A stretch of 64,000 bases of DNA. It comes from an uncultured Hyphomonas sp. GTDB taxonomy: Bacteria > Pseudomonadota > Alphaproteobacteria > Caulobacterales > Hyphomonadaceae. The notes under the pieces are model-generated. The model was given only the letters and a program-made list of their open reading frames with translations. It made no database searches and was not told the origin of the DNA. Position 1 is the first letter of the stretch; every line of letters starts with the position of its first letter. The stretch covers positions 2,604,001-2,668,000 of the forward strand of contig NZ_OY776147.1 in the NCBI RefSeq assembly GCF_963675305.1. Reading direction: 5' to 3'. A program made the position numbers and the translations under genes. Positions 7,431 to 16,816 of the stretch are shown here, one piece after another.

Positions 7431-9702
7431 GCCTTCAGGCTTTTCAGGAGGTCCTGAAGCCCGGCAAGGATCCGGCGGATGGCCGACTCCGTCATGGCCC
7501 CTGGCTCGCAGCGCTGGACCTGTTTGAGGATCGCCATCGCCGCCCGCACGCCCTGCTTCGTCGGCTGGCGCCTTGCCACCTGGTCGATCGCCTCAATGGC
7601 GGCCACTTTCGTATACTGATAGGCATCCGGGTTCGAACGGCCTGCAATATCGGCCAGCGCTTCGATCACTTCCTCGCCGGGCTGGCACGTCGCCAGCAGC
7701 CGGATGACGTGCTGCTTGAACTCCTTCAGGCCCGCCCGGCGCGAAGTGTGGAACAGGATCGAGCGCAACACTTCGATGGTCAGGTTCACATTCGCCGGGG
7801 TTTCCGACAGGTCTGTCGAGATCCTGTCCAGCATTGTGTAGAGATCCGATTCCGGCGCGCCCTTCTCAGCCATATTATCGAGCAGGACAAGGCGCGGCGT
7901 CAGGTCGAAGTCCGGCCGCTCTACCGAGATGGCCGCAATGAAGGCGCGGGCAACCGGGTCCTTGTATTCGCCATGCATCTGGCCCAGCCGGTCCGCATTG
8001 TAGCGGCGGAAGTCGACAAGGCCCGGCCGGGTCGACTGAACATTCAGATTGAAATGGATTTTATGGGCCTGCGCCGGCGTCGTGTGCTTCTCCGGCCAGG
8101 GCGCGCCCGGACGCAGGCAGGCCATCATCGTGCGGCGCAGCTCCGCTTTCTCCACAAACGTGTCGAGCCGGTCGATCAGGCCCGGACGGAACTTGTTCGC
8201 CGGATCGGTGCCCGCCTTGTAGAGCCGCTTCTGCTGGCGGTTGCGGCCCGTGATCGAAATCGCCTGCAGCAGCGAGGCGATCAGGACGAGGTCGACCGTC
8301 GAACGCGCCATGAAAACCGCATGCTGGGAGGCGACTGTGTGCATCGAGATCAGGTCCGAATCCGCCCCCGGCCGCGGCTGGCCGAAATTGTAGATCTCGG
8401 CCCAGTCGACAATCGGCACCGCCTGATCAGGGTCACACCGAAATAACCGAACCAGTCGAGGAAACCGGTCTCCTGCCCTTTCGGCAGATGGAACATGTCT
8501 GGCCCGAACAAGCCGCTCCAATGCGCATTGCTCATCATGATCGGGATCAGGAAGAAGACGAACAGGAAGCCCAGCAGCGTCTCGTCACGGTAATCCTCGC
8601 GCATGGATGTGCGGTAAGGCGTGGTTGGCTTGAAATCCGTCAGGGCGGCCAGCGCGCGGTCGTCTTCCACCCAGCTCCAGAGCCGGGAGACAGAGACCGC
8701 CGCAACGATGCCGAGCGCACAGGGAATGAGCCCCCATTCCGGCGGCAGGTACCAGCCGAGCAGGCAGAGGCTGATCAGGATCAGTCCCAGAATACCGTAA
8801 CGCGCGGCAACGGAGCGGTGCTCCATCCCGGCCATCACGGCGACGATCCGGACAAGGAATGTGTCGACCGCGTCATAGAAGGCCGCCAGCGGACGGGCGC
8901 CGCGCGCGGCAAAGCTGAACACCCGGCTCAGCCAGCGCACCGGCATCAGCTGAGACAGCGGGTCCATGAACACAACGACGGCGAACGCCCCGACCACCAG
9001 GAAGCCGATGGCAATCCCGATCAGATTGTCGAAGGAGACGGACTCGTTGAAAATCCCGGCGCAGATCGCAAAGACAATGATGCCGCCAACCACCAGCGTG
9101 GCAACCAGCGCGCCCATCGCTTCGGCATCCTTGGAATCGTTCATGCCGTCGATATTGGCGCGCGGCACGTCCGTCTTGCGGCGCTCAGCGGCCTGGAAAC
9201 GGGACAGGTTCACCGCGTTCCAGGCGAGCGGCAGGAAAGCGAGCGCCAGAGCGGCAAAGACACAGGCAATAAAAGGCGCGCCCTGCAGCTGGTCCTGCAA
9301 TACGCCGGACAGGTCCCCGCCCCATTCCGTCACGGCGGCAAGCCCGCCGGACAGGCAAACCAGCAGGCCGACGCAGACCGCCGGCAGGCGCAGCGATGGG
9401 CCATGCGCAAAATTGTCCGGAGAATCCCGCAACAGCAGCAAGATCGGCAGCCAGAACAGAACCGTCCCGCTGAGGAACCAGAGCTTCGCATCTGACGACT
9501 GCAGCACCGGCTGGCCGGAGAAAGTATGCCAGAAAACAAGCGCGGTCAGGCCGGCAAAAGCGGCCAGCGCCCAGAGGACAAAGGGTGTCTGCCGCCAGGC
9601 CCGGAAACTCTGCCAGCGGCCCGGCGCGCGGGCTTCGGGCCCCGCCTCTTCCACATTGCCTGCGTCCAGTACGTCGTCCGCCCTGGCTTCCCCATCGGCC
9701 AT
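7427..9702 (-). pseudogene. Large multi-spanning membrane protein of unknown function, split by a -1 frameshift near 8425
   Basis: Two overlapping open frames (8350-9702 and 7427-8521) are clearly one gene. The first reads as a protein with about ten membrane segments up to FGYFGVTLI; the second resumes with QAVPIVDWAEIYNFG. Adding one G (C on the coding strand) next to 8425 would restore a 758-residue protein: a membrane N-terminal part of about 430 residues, further hydrophobic helices (STVDLVLIASLL), then a soluble helical C-terminal region of about 250 residues. I do not recognise the family. Its start has a GAGGGGG binding site. The break may be a sequencing error, a recent mutation, or programmed frameshifting. 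Confidence 0.8.
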
Positions 9703-9784
9703 GGCCGCCCCCTCGTTCTCTCTCCGAAACGATTTTCACCGGGTGGGCCTGAGAGTCAATTCGACTCCGGGTGGACAGGACGTT

Positions 9785-10480
9785 CTAGTGGGCGCTGCAG
9801 GCGGCAGGCGCGTCGAGCCCGAGGAGCGGCAGCCCCTCGGCACAGAGCTCGTGGCCGCCCTGCCAGATCATGTGCAGCGCGACATAGAGAATGATGGCGA
9901 GCCCGGCAAAGGCGATCCACCGGTGCCGGGTCAGGATTTTGGCGATAAAGGTCGAGGCGACGCCCATCAGGAGGATCGAAAGGGCCAGGCCGAAGACCAG
10001 CACGACCGGATGCTCCCGCGCCGCGCCGGCGACGCCCAGCACATTGTCGATCGACATGGACACGTCGGCGATGATGATCTGCGTCACGGCCTGGCGCAGC
10101 GTCTTGCGTGACGTCTGCCCGGCCACGGTACCGTCCGCGTTGAGGTCTGCGCCCGCCAGCGCCTCTTCGGCATTGAGCTGGGCCTCTTCCCTCAGTTCCC
10201 GCCACATCTTCCACGCGACCCAGAGCAGCAGCACGCCGCCGGCAAACAGGAGACCGATGATCAGCAACAGTTCCGCCGCAACGAGCGCGAAGGCGATACG
10301 CAGGACAGTGGCAAAGACAATCCCGATCAGGATCGCCTTGGCGCGTTGCTTCTTCTCCAGCCCCGCCGCAGCGAGGCCGATGACGACGGCATTGTCGCCC
10401 GCCAGCACAAGATCGATCGCCACAACGGCGAAGAAAGCCTGCAGGAGTTCCGGAGACAGAAAAGAAAGGTCAGCGACCAT
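9785..10480 (-). CDS. TerC/YjbE family integral membrane protein (putative metal exporter)
   Basis: A TerC-superfamily membrane protein of 231 residues with seven hydrophobic helices. The family's acidic membrane motifs are clear: AIDLVLAGDNAVVIG near residue 25 and ADVSMSIDNVLGVAG near residue 135. Relatives export manganese or other divalent metals or load metal into exoenzymes. A hydrophilic acidic loop (about 95-115, EEALAGADLNADGT) separates the halves. I looked for a yybP-ykoY manganese riboswitch in the 120 bases upstream and could not support one. Confidence 0.85.
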   Translation of the reverse strand: MVADLSFLSPELLQAFFAVVAIDLVLAGDNAVVIGLAAAGLEKKQRAKAILIGIVFATVLRIAFALVAAELLLIIGLLFAGGVLLLWVAWKMWRELREEAQLNAEEALAGADLNADGTVAGQTSRKTLRQAVTQIIIADVSMSIDNVLGVAGAAREHPVVLVFGLALSILLMGVASTFIAKILTRHRWIAFAGLAIILYVALHMIWQGGHELCAEGLPLLGLDAPAACSAH

Positions 10481-10601
10481 GGCCCAGGGGCCCCTATTGC
10501 GCGCCCGGCCAGGTGCCGGGGCTCAGGCCTTTCAATGTGGAGTGCGCCGGCCGGGCCTGCAATGAGGCAGACTCAGCCCCATTACAGACCGGTGGCATGT
10601 C

Positions 10602-12578
10602 TTACGGTTCGACGACGTTGAACCAGAAGGGCGGGGTTTCCAGCGCGCTGAACCAGGCAAGCAGGGCCGATGGGTCGCCCTCCACTTTCGCCTCGCCCGC
10701 CTTTGCAATGTCCTGGAAGCTCCGTGTCTGGAGAATCAGATCGTTGAAGGCTGCTCGGGAAATCGTCAGCGTTGCAGCTGGCGACCCGGACGCAGAGCCC
10801 GGCCGCGGGAAGGCCGTGCGGGTGCCAACGTCCAGCATCAGCGTCTCTTCCGTGTCGGGGAAGACAAAGTTCAGCGTGAACGGATCGCGCGTCAGCTTCT
10901 CCGGTGCGTAGCGGACAGCCAGCGCGTTGAACAGTTCCACCGTCGGCACACCTTTCAGGAAGTCGAGATTGCCGAGGCGGATCGCCTGATCGAGAGGCAG
11001 GCCGCGGCGCAGCTCTGCCGCGCCGGTCAGGTAATAGTCACGCCAGGCGCCGGATTCGGCCTGGAAGCCCATCTGCTCATAGGTGGACGCCAGCCAGTCA
11101 CGGCCCAGCTTGTTTTCCGGATTGGCAAAGACAACCGCGTTGAACACTTCCGCGGCCCAGCGATAGTCCCCTTCCTTGAAGGCTTTCTCGCCAGCCACCA
11201 GCGCGGCATCTTCCCCGCCGGCCAATGCGACCATGCGCTTGGAACGCTCTTCCATCGGCCAGGCATTGTAGGTGGCAGGCACGCCATCCCACCAGCCGAA
11301 ATAGTACTGGTAGACTGCCTTGGCGTTGTGGTTCAGCGTGCCGTAATAGCCGCGCGTATCGAAATGCGTTTCCTGAACGTCCGGTTCCGGAATGTCTTCT
11401 GCGATTTCAAACTGGGTCTGCCCCTGGTTTGCCCGGCGCACCGTCTGGTCATGGGTATAGCGGTAGACGTCACGCTGGCCGCGCAGATAATCCTGCACAT
11501 TTTCCGTGCCGAAGGTCGGCCAGTGGTGCGAGGCGAAGGACAGGTCGGACTTGTCGGCATAATTGACCAGCACATAATCCAGCACACGGCTCCATTCGAG
11601 GAAGTCGCGCACCTTCGCGCCGCGCAGGGTCAGCCCGTTATGGAAGGTCGCCGTGGCGACTTCGGCGGTGCAGAGGGCGCGGAAGTCCGGCAGATAGAAC
11701 ATGAATTCGGCAGGTGCCTCAGTGCCGGCCGCATCAATGAACTCAAATTTGACGCCATCGATCGTGCGCTGCGTGCCCCGGCCGGAAATCTCTTCCGTCG
11801 GCGGAATGAAACCGGCGGTCCCCCGCGACAGGGCCGGCCCCAGACCGGTGCCAACCTGCCCGGTTGCGTCGTTCGGGAGCGTGCCGCCAAACATCAGGAT
11901 CGCCCGGCGCGACATGTAGTTGCCGGCCAGCAGGTTTTCCGCGATGGCGTTTTCGGTGAATCCGATCGGAGCGAGCACAGGCACTCCATTGGCGATGTCA
12001 GCCTCTGAAATGACCCCACGGGCCCCGGCAAAATGGTCGGCATGGGAATGGGTGTAGATCACGCCGCTGACTGGGCGCTCGCCCAGTGTGTCATTGACCA
12101 GTTTGAGCGCTGCCGCCGCGGTTTCCTTGGCCGTCAGCGGGTCGACGATGATCCAGCCGGTTTCGCCCCGGATGATGGACATGACGGCCAGGTCATAGCC
12201 GCGCACCTGGTAGAGCCCGTCCTTGACTTCGAACAGGCCATGCTTTGCGAGCAGCTGCTGCTGGCGCCACAGCGACGGGTTCACTGTAGCAGGCGCCGGA
12301 CCGGTGATGAAGTTCTGCGCATTGACGGACCAGACGACCTTGCCGGTGTCATCCACAATGTCTTCCTGGATCTGGGCCAGCAGGCCATGGTCGGCATCTT
12401 CGAAGTCACCCGGCTGGTCCAGCGGCAGGCGTTCGGCCAGCGCAGCGTTCGCCGCCTTGGTCGCTTCGGTTGCAATGCCTGCCTCTGGCGCCGCATCGGC
12501 TTTCGGAGGCGGCGCGGCCTGTTCGGAACAGGCAGCAAGGCTGATCAACGCGGCAAGCGCGAGGGCGGCATGTCTCAT
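10602..12578 (-). CDS. Alkyl sulfatase / metallo-beta-lactamase-fold lipoprotein (SdsA-like)
   Basis: A secreted SdsA1/BDS1-type alkylsulfatase, expected to hydrolyse long-chain alkyl sulfates such as SDS to alcohols and sulfate. The metal-binding THSHADH motif is near residue 175 of the mature frame, with a further histidine pair in ASHHWPTFG. A helical dimerisation domain follows (ANPENKLGRDWLASTYEQMG) and then an SCP2-like C-terminal domain. The start at 12578 has a GGGAGGA binding site and begins a lipoprotein signal peptide with lipobox LAAC at about residues 15-18. The frame extends upstream to 12764 without support. Two matching dyads lie upstream. Confidence 0.9.
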   Translation of the reverse strand: MRHAALALAALISLAACSEQAAPPPKADAAPEAGIATEATKAANAALAERLPLDQPGDFEDADHGLLAQIQEDIVDDTGKVVWSVNAQNFITGPAPATVNPSLWRQQQLLAKHGLFEVKDGLYQVRGYDLAVMSIIRGETGWIIVDPLTAKETAAAALKLVNDTLGERPVSGVIYTHSHADHFAGARGVISEADIANGVPVLAPIGFTENAIAENLLAGNYMSRRAILMFGGTLPNDATGQVGTGLGPALSRGTAGFIPPTEEISGRGTQRTIDGVKFEFIDAAGTEAPAEFMFYLPDFRALCTAEVATATFHNGLTLRGAKVRDFLEWSRVLDYVLVNYADKSDLSFASHHWPTFGTENVQDYLRGQRDVYRYTHDQTVRRANQGQTQFEIAEDIPEPDVQETHFDTRGYYGTLNHNAKAVYQYYFGWWDGVPATYNAWPMEERSKRMVALAGGEDAALVAGEKAFKEGDYRWAAEVFNAVVFANPENKLGRDWLASTYEQMGFQAESGAWRDYYLTGAAELRRGLPLDQAIRLGNLDFLKGVPTVELFNALAVRYAPEKLTRDPFTLNFVFPDTEETLMLDVGTRTAFPRPGSASGSPAATLTISRAAFNDLILQTRSFQDIAKAGEAKVEGDPSALLAWFSALETPPFWFNVVEP

Positions 12579-12667
12579 TTGGGTCCTCCCGGATTTTTTT
12601 GCAGTCTGCGCCGGACCGGATTGGGGCACAAGAAATCCCTCGCGATCCCGCGAATTACAACTGGTCC

Positions 12668-12759
12668 GGTATGTATACCAAAGTACGGAATAATCCCAGC
12701 ATTTATTGGCGCTTGGAATGCCAAAAAAGGCACCCCTCCATACTGCCGGTACGTATAAC
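12668..12759. promoter_or_regulatory. Two similar dyads in the alkylsulfatase / DGPF intergenic region
   Basis: The 298-base gap 12579-12876 between divergent genes is AT-rich and holds GGTATGTATACC (12668-12679, inverted repeat with two central bases) and GGTACGTATAAC (12748-12759), identical at 10 of 12 positions and centred 80 bp apart. The pattern suits a dimeric repressor such as a TetR-type protein acting on the sulfatase promoter. No regulator gene sits alongside, so the binding protein is unknown. Confidence 0.4.
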
Positions 12760-12876
12760 TTCATACCGCGCGCCAGAAATTTCCGGCCTCGGTGTCAAAA
12801 TCAACATGGTCAGCCCGTCTGGGGACTATGGTGCAGGATAAGCTTGTGCCAGACTTCCACCTGAGGAGACCTCCTG

Positions 12877-13227
12877 ATGCAATTTGCACTATTCCTGTTT
12901 GAAGACGAAGCCACTTTTCAAGCCCTGCCCGAAGACCAGCAAATGGCCATCGTGGAAGAGCACATGGCCTTTTCGGAAGAATTGCAGGCAGCCGGGGCCT
13001 ATGTCACCGGCGTCGCGCTTGAGCCGGCCGGAACCGGACGGTGCCTGAAAGCCGCGGGCGACATTCAGGATGGTCCGTATGCCGACACCAAGGAACAGAT
13101 GGGCGGCGTCTATGTCATCAATGCCGGGTCCATGGCCGAGGCGGAAGCCTGGGCCCGGAAATGCCCGGTGCATAAAAGCGGCGGCACGATCGAGATCCGC
13201 CCTGTCCCTGATTATGGCAGCGCCTGA
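12877..13227 (+). CDS. YCII-related DGPF-domain protein
   Basis: A 116-residue protein of the YCII/DGPF family, a small ferredoxin-like alpha/beta fold. The family motif appears as DGPYADTKEQMGG at about residues 65-77. The biochemical role is not established for the family. The start has a GAGGAG binding site. It overlaps the following sigma-factor gene by 14 bases; DGPF proteins are the standard genetic partner of ECF42 sigma factors, which supports both identifications and suggests one transcription unit. Confidence 0.88.
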   Translation: MQFALFLFEDEATFQALPEDQQMAIVEEHMAFSEELQAAGAYVTGVALEPAGTGRCLKAAGDIQDGPYADTKEQMGGVYVINAGSMAEAEAWARKCPVHKSGGTIEIRPVPDYGSA

Positions 13228-14464
13228 CTCGTCAGTTACTGATGCACGCGCGGCGGCAGAATGGGCCGCGCGAACCTGCTACGGCAAACTCGTGGCACAG
13301 CTGACGGCGCAATATGGCGATGTCACCCTTGCCGAAGACGTGCTGGCGGACGCTTTCGCCAGCGCGCTCGCCACCTGGCCGGTACGCGGCGTGCCGGACA
13401 GTCCCGAGGCCTGGCTGATGAAGGCAGCCGCGCGCAAAGCGATCGATGCCGCCCGGAAGGCCGGTACTGCCGCGCGCCATGCCCGTACCACCCGGCCTCT
13501 GATGAAGGCCGACATGCCCCCCTCCGAAAGTGATGGATCAATTGATCGCGACCGGCGGCTGGAGCTGATGTTCCTCTGCGCCCACCCGGCCATTCCGGCC
13601 CCTGCGCACACCGCCCTGATGCTGCAGACCGTGCTCGGCTTCACCGCGGAAGACATCGCGGGCGCCACGCTGGAAAGCCCGGCGGCGATCGGCCAGCGGC
13701 TCGCCCGGGCGAAACGCCTCCTGGCGAAGGGCAACATCCCGTTCGCCATACCGCCCGACCATATCCGCCGGGAACGTATGGCGGCGGTCCTTCGCGCGAT
13801 CTATGCCGCCTATACAAGCGGATGGGAGAATATCGCCGGCGGGACGGATCCTGTGACCGGGCTTGCGTCGGAAGCCGAATGGCTGGCGCGCTGTCTGATC
13901 CGGCAGGTGCCGGACGATGCCGAGGCGAAGGGCCTGCTGGCACTGATCCTCTATTGCGAAAGCCGTCGCACAGCCCGGCGGGACGATGCGGGATGTTACG
14001 TTCCGCTCAACGATCAGGACACGGCCCTTTGGGATGAAGCCCGCATCCGCGAAGCCACCACCCTGCTGACCGACGCATCGCGCGCGAAATCTCCCGGACG
14101 CTTTCAGCTGGAAGCCGCCATCCAGGCGGTACATGCCGCCCGGCGCCAGACCGGCCGCACGGACTGGGCGCTGATCTGCCAGCTCTACCAGGCCCTGAGG
14201 AGCACCGCGCCGTCCGCCGGGGCGCAGATCGGCGAAGCCGCCGCCCGCTTGCAGGCCGGCGAGCCGGAGACTGCGCTCTCCCTGCTGGATGCGATTGCGG
14301 GAAAGGACACCGCGCAGCATGCGCCCTACTGGGCCGTGCGGGCGCATGTCCTCTATGCCCTGGGTGAAGTGGAAGCGGCGCACATGGCCTTGCAACAGGC
14401 CGCCGCACTGACCCCGGACGAGGCCACGCGCACCTGGTTACTCGCCCGGCGTAAAGATACCTGA
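13214..14464 (+). CDS. ECF sigma factor, ECF42 type with TPR-like C-terminal extension
   Basis: A 416-residue RNA polymerase sigma factor. Region 2 lies at about residues 10-80 (YGDVTLAEDVLADAFASALATWP) and region 4 at about 110-175 (TAEDIAGATLESPAAIGQRLARAKRLL). The remaining 230 residues are a helical extension with TPR-like repeats (YWAVRAHVLYALGEVEAAHMALQQA), characteristic of group ECF42, where this extension is reported to be needed for activity and no classical anti-sigma factor is present. ATG 13214 is inside the DGPF gene and no anti-sigma gene follows, as expected. Confidence 0.88.
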   Translation: MAAPDSSVTDARAAAEWAARTCYGKLVAQLTAQYGDVTLAEDVLADAFASALATWPVRGVPDSPEAWLMKAAARKAIDAARKAGTAARHARTTRPLMKADMPPSESDGSIDRDRRLELMFLCAHPAIPAPAHTALMLQTVLGFTAEDIAGATLESPAAIGQRLARAKRLLAKGNIPFAIPPDHIRRERMAAVLRAIYAAYTSGWENIAGGTDPVTGLASEAEWLARCLIRQVPDDAEAKGLLALILYCESRRTARRDDAGCYVPLNDQDTALWDEARIREATTLLTDASRAKSPGRFQLEAAIQAVHAARRQTGRTDWALICQLYQALRSTAPSAGAQIGEAAARLQAGEPETALSLLDAIAGKDTAQHAPYWAVRAHVLYALGEVEAAHMALQQAAALTPDEATRTWLLARRKDT

Positions 14465-14467
14465 AGC

Positions 14468-15541
14468 CTAGTGGGCGATCGAAATCGAGACGGCGCCGAA
14501 TTGCTGGGGCCCGTCCTGATAGGCAAACTGCTCTGTCCGTGTCACCCAGGTGAATGCAACCTGCACGTCGCGATGGTGAACCACAAGGCCCGCCTGCAAA
14601 TCCCCGGAAAGCGCGCGGCGATCTTCTACACGTGCCGAGTCGCGCCACAGATTGCCATCCAGGAACATGTCCCTCGCAATGGCGCGGCCGTCGACGCCGA
14701 TAAAGGCATATCCACCCCAGGGGGCTTTATCGGTGCCCGGAATGAACTCCCCTGCCCCGGCGAGGGCCGGACGGATGCGCGGCGGACCGAAACCGGAGTC
14801 GAGATCCCAGCCGATCCGCGCCGTCAGTCCCGTGTTCACATAGGTGCGCACATTGCCGAGGGCGAAACCGGCATGACCGGCAAAATCCGTCTCCAGCCCG
14901 AAAGGCAGGTCGATCTTGTCGAGCCGCTGCAGGCGCTGGGCGATGATCTCCACGCCTGGCTCATCCTTCAACTGGTGGTCCCAGCCCTGCGCGCCGGGAA
15001 TACCGAGCATATTGTGCCAGTTGTTCTGGACGAACTCGCCGCCCGCGGACGGCCCGACAATGCCGAGATTGACCTGCAGCGTGTCCTGCACGCCCTTCTC
15101 CAGATCTGTCGCCGCAACGGTGGAGGAAAAGGAGAGCCAGCCGGCATAGGGCCGGTCCAGCGGATTCGGATCCGTGAGCGTGATGTCCTCCGGTGTGAAA
15201 ATCGCGTGCGAGAGGCCGAAGCCCTGACGCAGATCTGTCCGCTCGACATCGATCCAGGGCAGCCGCGCCGCGACCCATTTCAGCCCCGGGTGCACATTAT
15301 CTGCGCCGGATACATGCTCGATCCGCACGCCGTTCGAATAATTCCGGTCCGTTCCGGAGCCGAACATGTCGTTCTCCGATGTGATGGACCAGACGCCCGG
15401 CTTGCGCGGGGCGACCGGACCAGACGCCTCCTGCCCTTCCGCCAGAGCTGGCGGCGCCCCCAATAGGGCCGCAATGAAAAGGGCCGCTGCAATCGGCGCG
15501 GCCCTTGTCTCAGTCAATGTATCAAATCGGGGCAGTTTCAT
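14468..15541 (-). CDS. LpxR family lipid A deacylase (DUF2219 outer-membrane barrel)
   Basis: An outer-membrane beta barrel of 357 residues related to LpxR, which removes the 3'-acyloxyacyl chain of lipid A. A signal peptide ends near ALA at about residue 34. The LpxR hallmarks are present: SENDMFG then DRNYSNG near the mature N-terminus (catalytic Asn-Asp pair), LDRPYAGW, and NNWHN with a downstream Glu (EPGVEI). Its C-terminal strands resemble those of the adjacent downstream-numbered gene at 15559-16434, so the two are likely paralogues. The stop codons of this gene and the sigma gene are only three bases apart and convergent. Confidence 0.85.
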   Translation of the reverse strand: MKLPRFDTLTETRAAPIAAALFIAALLGAPPALAEGQEASGPVAPRKPGVWSITSENDMFGSGTDRNYSNGVRIEHVSGADNVHPGLKWVAARLPWIDVERTDLRQGFGLSHAIFTPEDITLTDPNPLDRPYAGWLSFSSTVAATDLEKGVQDTLQVNLGIVGPSAGGEFVQNNWHNMLGIPGAQGWDHQLKDEPGVEIIAQRLQRLDKIDLPFGLETDFAGHAGFALGNVRTYVNTGLTARIGWDLDSGFGPPRIRPALAGAGEFIPGTDKAPWGGYAFIGVDGRAIARDMFLDGNLWRDSARVEDRRALSGDLQAGLVVHHRDVQVAFTWVTRTEQFAYQDGPQQFGAVSISIAH

Positions 15542-15558
15542 GCTCCGCGGGATAGCAC

Positions 15559-16434
15559 CTAACGGCGCATGGTGAAACTGACCCCGGCGAAATCTTCGTT
15601 CTCGCTGAAGCCGCCATTCCGGTCACGGTATTTCACTTCGCGCCGGATATAGGACAGGGAGAGCTGGCCACCGCCGCGCTGGATGGAAATACCGGCCTGC
15701 ATGTCGCCCACGGTGACCTGATCGGTCAGGGCCATATCGTTCAGCTGCGGGGTAAATCCGTTACGGTCTGCATCCCAGATGAGCGCTTCACCATCTGCGC
15801 CGGCAAACAGGTACCAGCCCTGTGGCTGGCCATTGGAATCGAGCAGGTCAAAGTCCTGACCGATGCGGACTTCACCGCCCAAACGCTGGGTCAGCACTTC
15901 GCCATCTTCACGCACGGCAATGCGCGGCGCGACGCCGACATCGAACTTCAGGCCGGTAACTTCGCTGGGCGCCGAGAAGGCGATTTCGGCGGCGATGTCT
16001 TTCTCCACCTTGGCGAGAGCCGGATTGAGGGCCGCAGCCGCCGAGCGCTCGGCCGTGACGGCCGTCAGCGCGCCTGCCCCGGACCAGCCGAGTTCAGGCT
16101 TGTCGGCCGGCGTGGCGACGAGCGAACCGGAAGAGAAGTCAGCCGGCGTTCCGGCAAATGCCATCGTGGCCATCTCGCTGCCGAGCCCCAAGGGCGTGCC
16201 CGAAAAACGGGTTGGCAGGCCATCGGCCACATGGACGGAAATCTTGTTGGGGTCCTGCGTGATGGGCGTCACGACGGGGCCGGTGCCGGGTGCCGCCATC
16301 ATCATGCCGACAGTCGGCGGCACAGCAGGTTCAATCCGCATCTGATCATGCGGAGAGACGGCTACGCATCCCTGGCACGCCATCGTCAATACTGCACTGG
16401 CAATTGCAACGACCATTCGACCCACACCTCTCAT
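15559..16434 (-). CDS. LpxR-like C-terminal barrel protein lacking the catalytic N-terminal part
   Basis: A 291-residue exported protein with an N-terminal hydrophobic signal (residues 1-22) containing two cysteines; a lipobox is doubtful. Residues 30-110 are low-complexity Pro/Gly/Ala-rich. The last 90 residues (FAGADGEALIWDAD, GDMQAGISIQRGGG, VSFTMRR) align well with the end of the adjacent LpxR-like protein (FIGVDGRAIARDMF, GDLQAGLVVHHRDV, VSISIAH). The SENDMFG, DRPYAGW and NNWHN catalytic segments are absent. It probably lies in the outer membrane without deacylase activity. The two genes are 17 bases apart and likely co-transcribed. Confidence 0.7.
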   Translation of the reverse strand: MRGVGRMVVAIASAVLTMACQGCVAVSPHDQMRIEPAVPPTVGMMMAAPGTGPVVTPITQDPNKISVHVADGLPTRFSGTPLGLGSEMATMAFAGTPADFSSGSLVATPADKPELGWSGAGALTAVTAERSAAAALNPALAKVEKDIAAEIAFSAPSEVTGLKFDVGVAPRIAVREDGEVLTQRLGGEVRIGQDFDLLDSNGQPQGWYLFAGADGEALIWDADRNGFTPQLNDMALTDQVTVGDMQAGISIQRGGGQLSLSYIRREVKYRDRNGGFSENEDFAGVSFTMRR

Positions 16435-16439
16435 GGCTG

Positions 16440-16595
16440 CCTTCCCTAGGAGAACCGTTAACGGGAATTAGGCCATCGTTCATTTAATGTAGCATGAAGG
16501 CTTCGGACCCTTCAAACCACTTTCCACTCAAAAAAGATTAATTCCGCTACCTCTAACGCACTTCTGTAGAGTCTGTTCCAGACTCCGGTTTTTTT
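16440..16595 (+). ncRNA. Candidate small RNA ending in a strong intrinsic terminator
   Basis: A plus-strand terminator at 16569-16595 has no plus-strand gene before it: the nearest upstream gene (15559-16434) runs the other way. The 130 bases before it are A/T-rich and have no convincing open frame. This suggests a short transcript, divergent from the LpxR-like gene. The 5' end given is approximate, since no clear promoter can be fixed. I do not recognise it as a known RNA family. Confidence 0.35.
16569..16595 (+). terminator. Intrinsic terminator (orphan)
   Basis: GAGTCTG and CAGACTC form a perfect 7-bp stem around TTC, followed by CGG and seven T residues. The T run is only on the plus strand, so transcription must arrive from the left. 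Confidence 0.7.
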
Positions 16596-16755
16596 AGGGA
16601 AATTTTGAGCAAAACTCGCGCCATATGGCCCGATTTCCTTATTAACCTATTGAAAATTTTAGATTTCCAATCGGAACGCCCGATAGAAAATGCGGTCTGG
16701 CAGAACCACTCTGGCGCGGAACTGTGCATGTTTGCCCGGATTTGAAACACGCAAA
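16596..16755. other. A/T-rich intergenic stretch, nothing recognised
   Basis: This part of the 382-base gap between the LpxR-like gene and the end of nrdA is unusually A/T-rich for the window. It contains short frames on both strands without binding sites or recognisable products. No further signal was identified. Confidence 0.5.
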
Positions 16756-16784
16756 CGGCGAGAACCTGATCAAAGTTCTCGCCG
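16756..16784 (-). terminator. Hairpin terminator downstream of nrdA
   Basis: CGGCGAGAAC (16756-16765) and GTTCTCGCCG (16775-16784) form a perfect 10-bp stem with a 9-base loop, 33 bases past the nrdA stop. On the minus strand it is followed by a broken T tract (TTTGCGTGTTT). Confidence 0.7.
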
Positions 16785-16816
16785 CACGGGATCTGAATTC
16801 TACTTTAGAGCATAGC

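Noticed and set aside
10481..10601. Possible yybP-ykoY manganese riboswitch before the TerC-like gene
   Set aside because: The conserved internal-loop motifs could not be found; only GC-rich inverted stretches are present.
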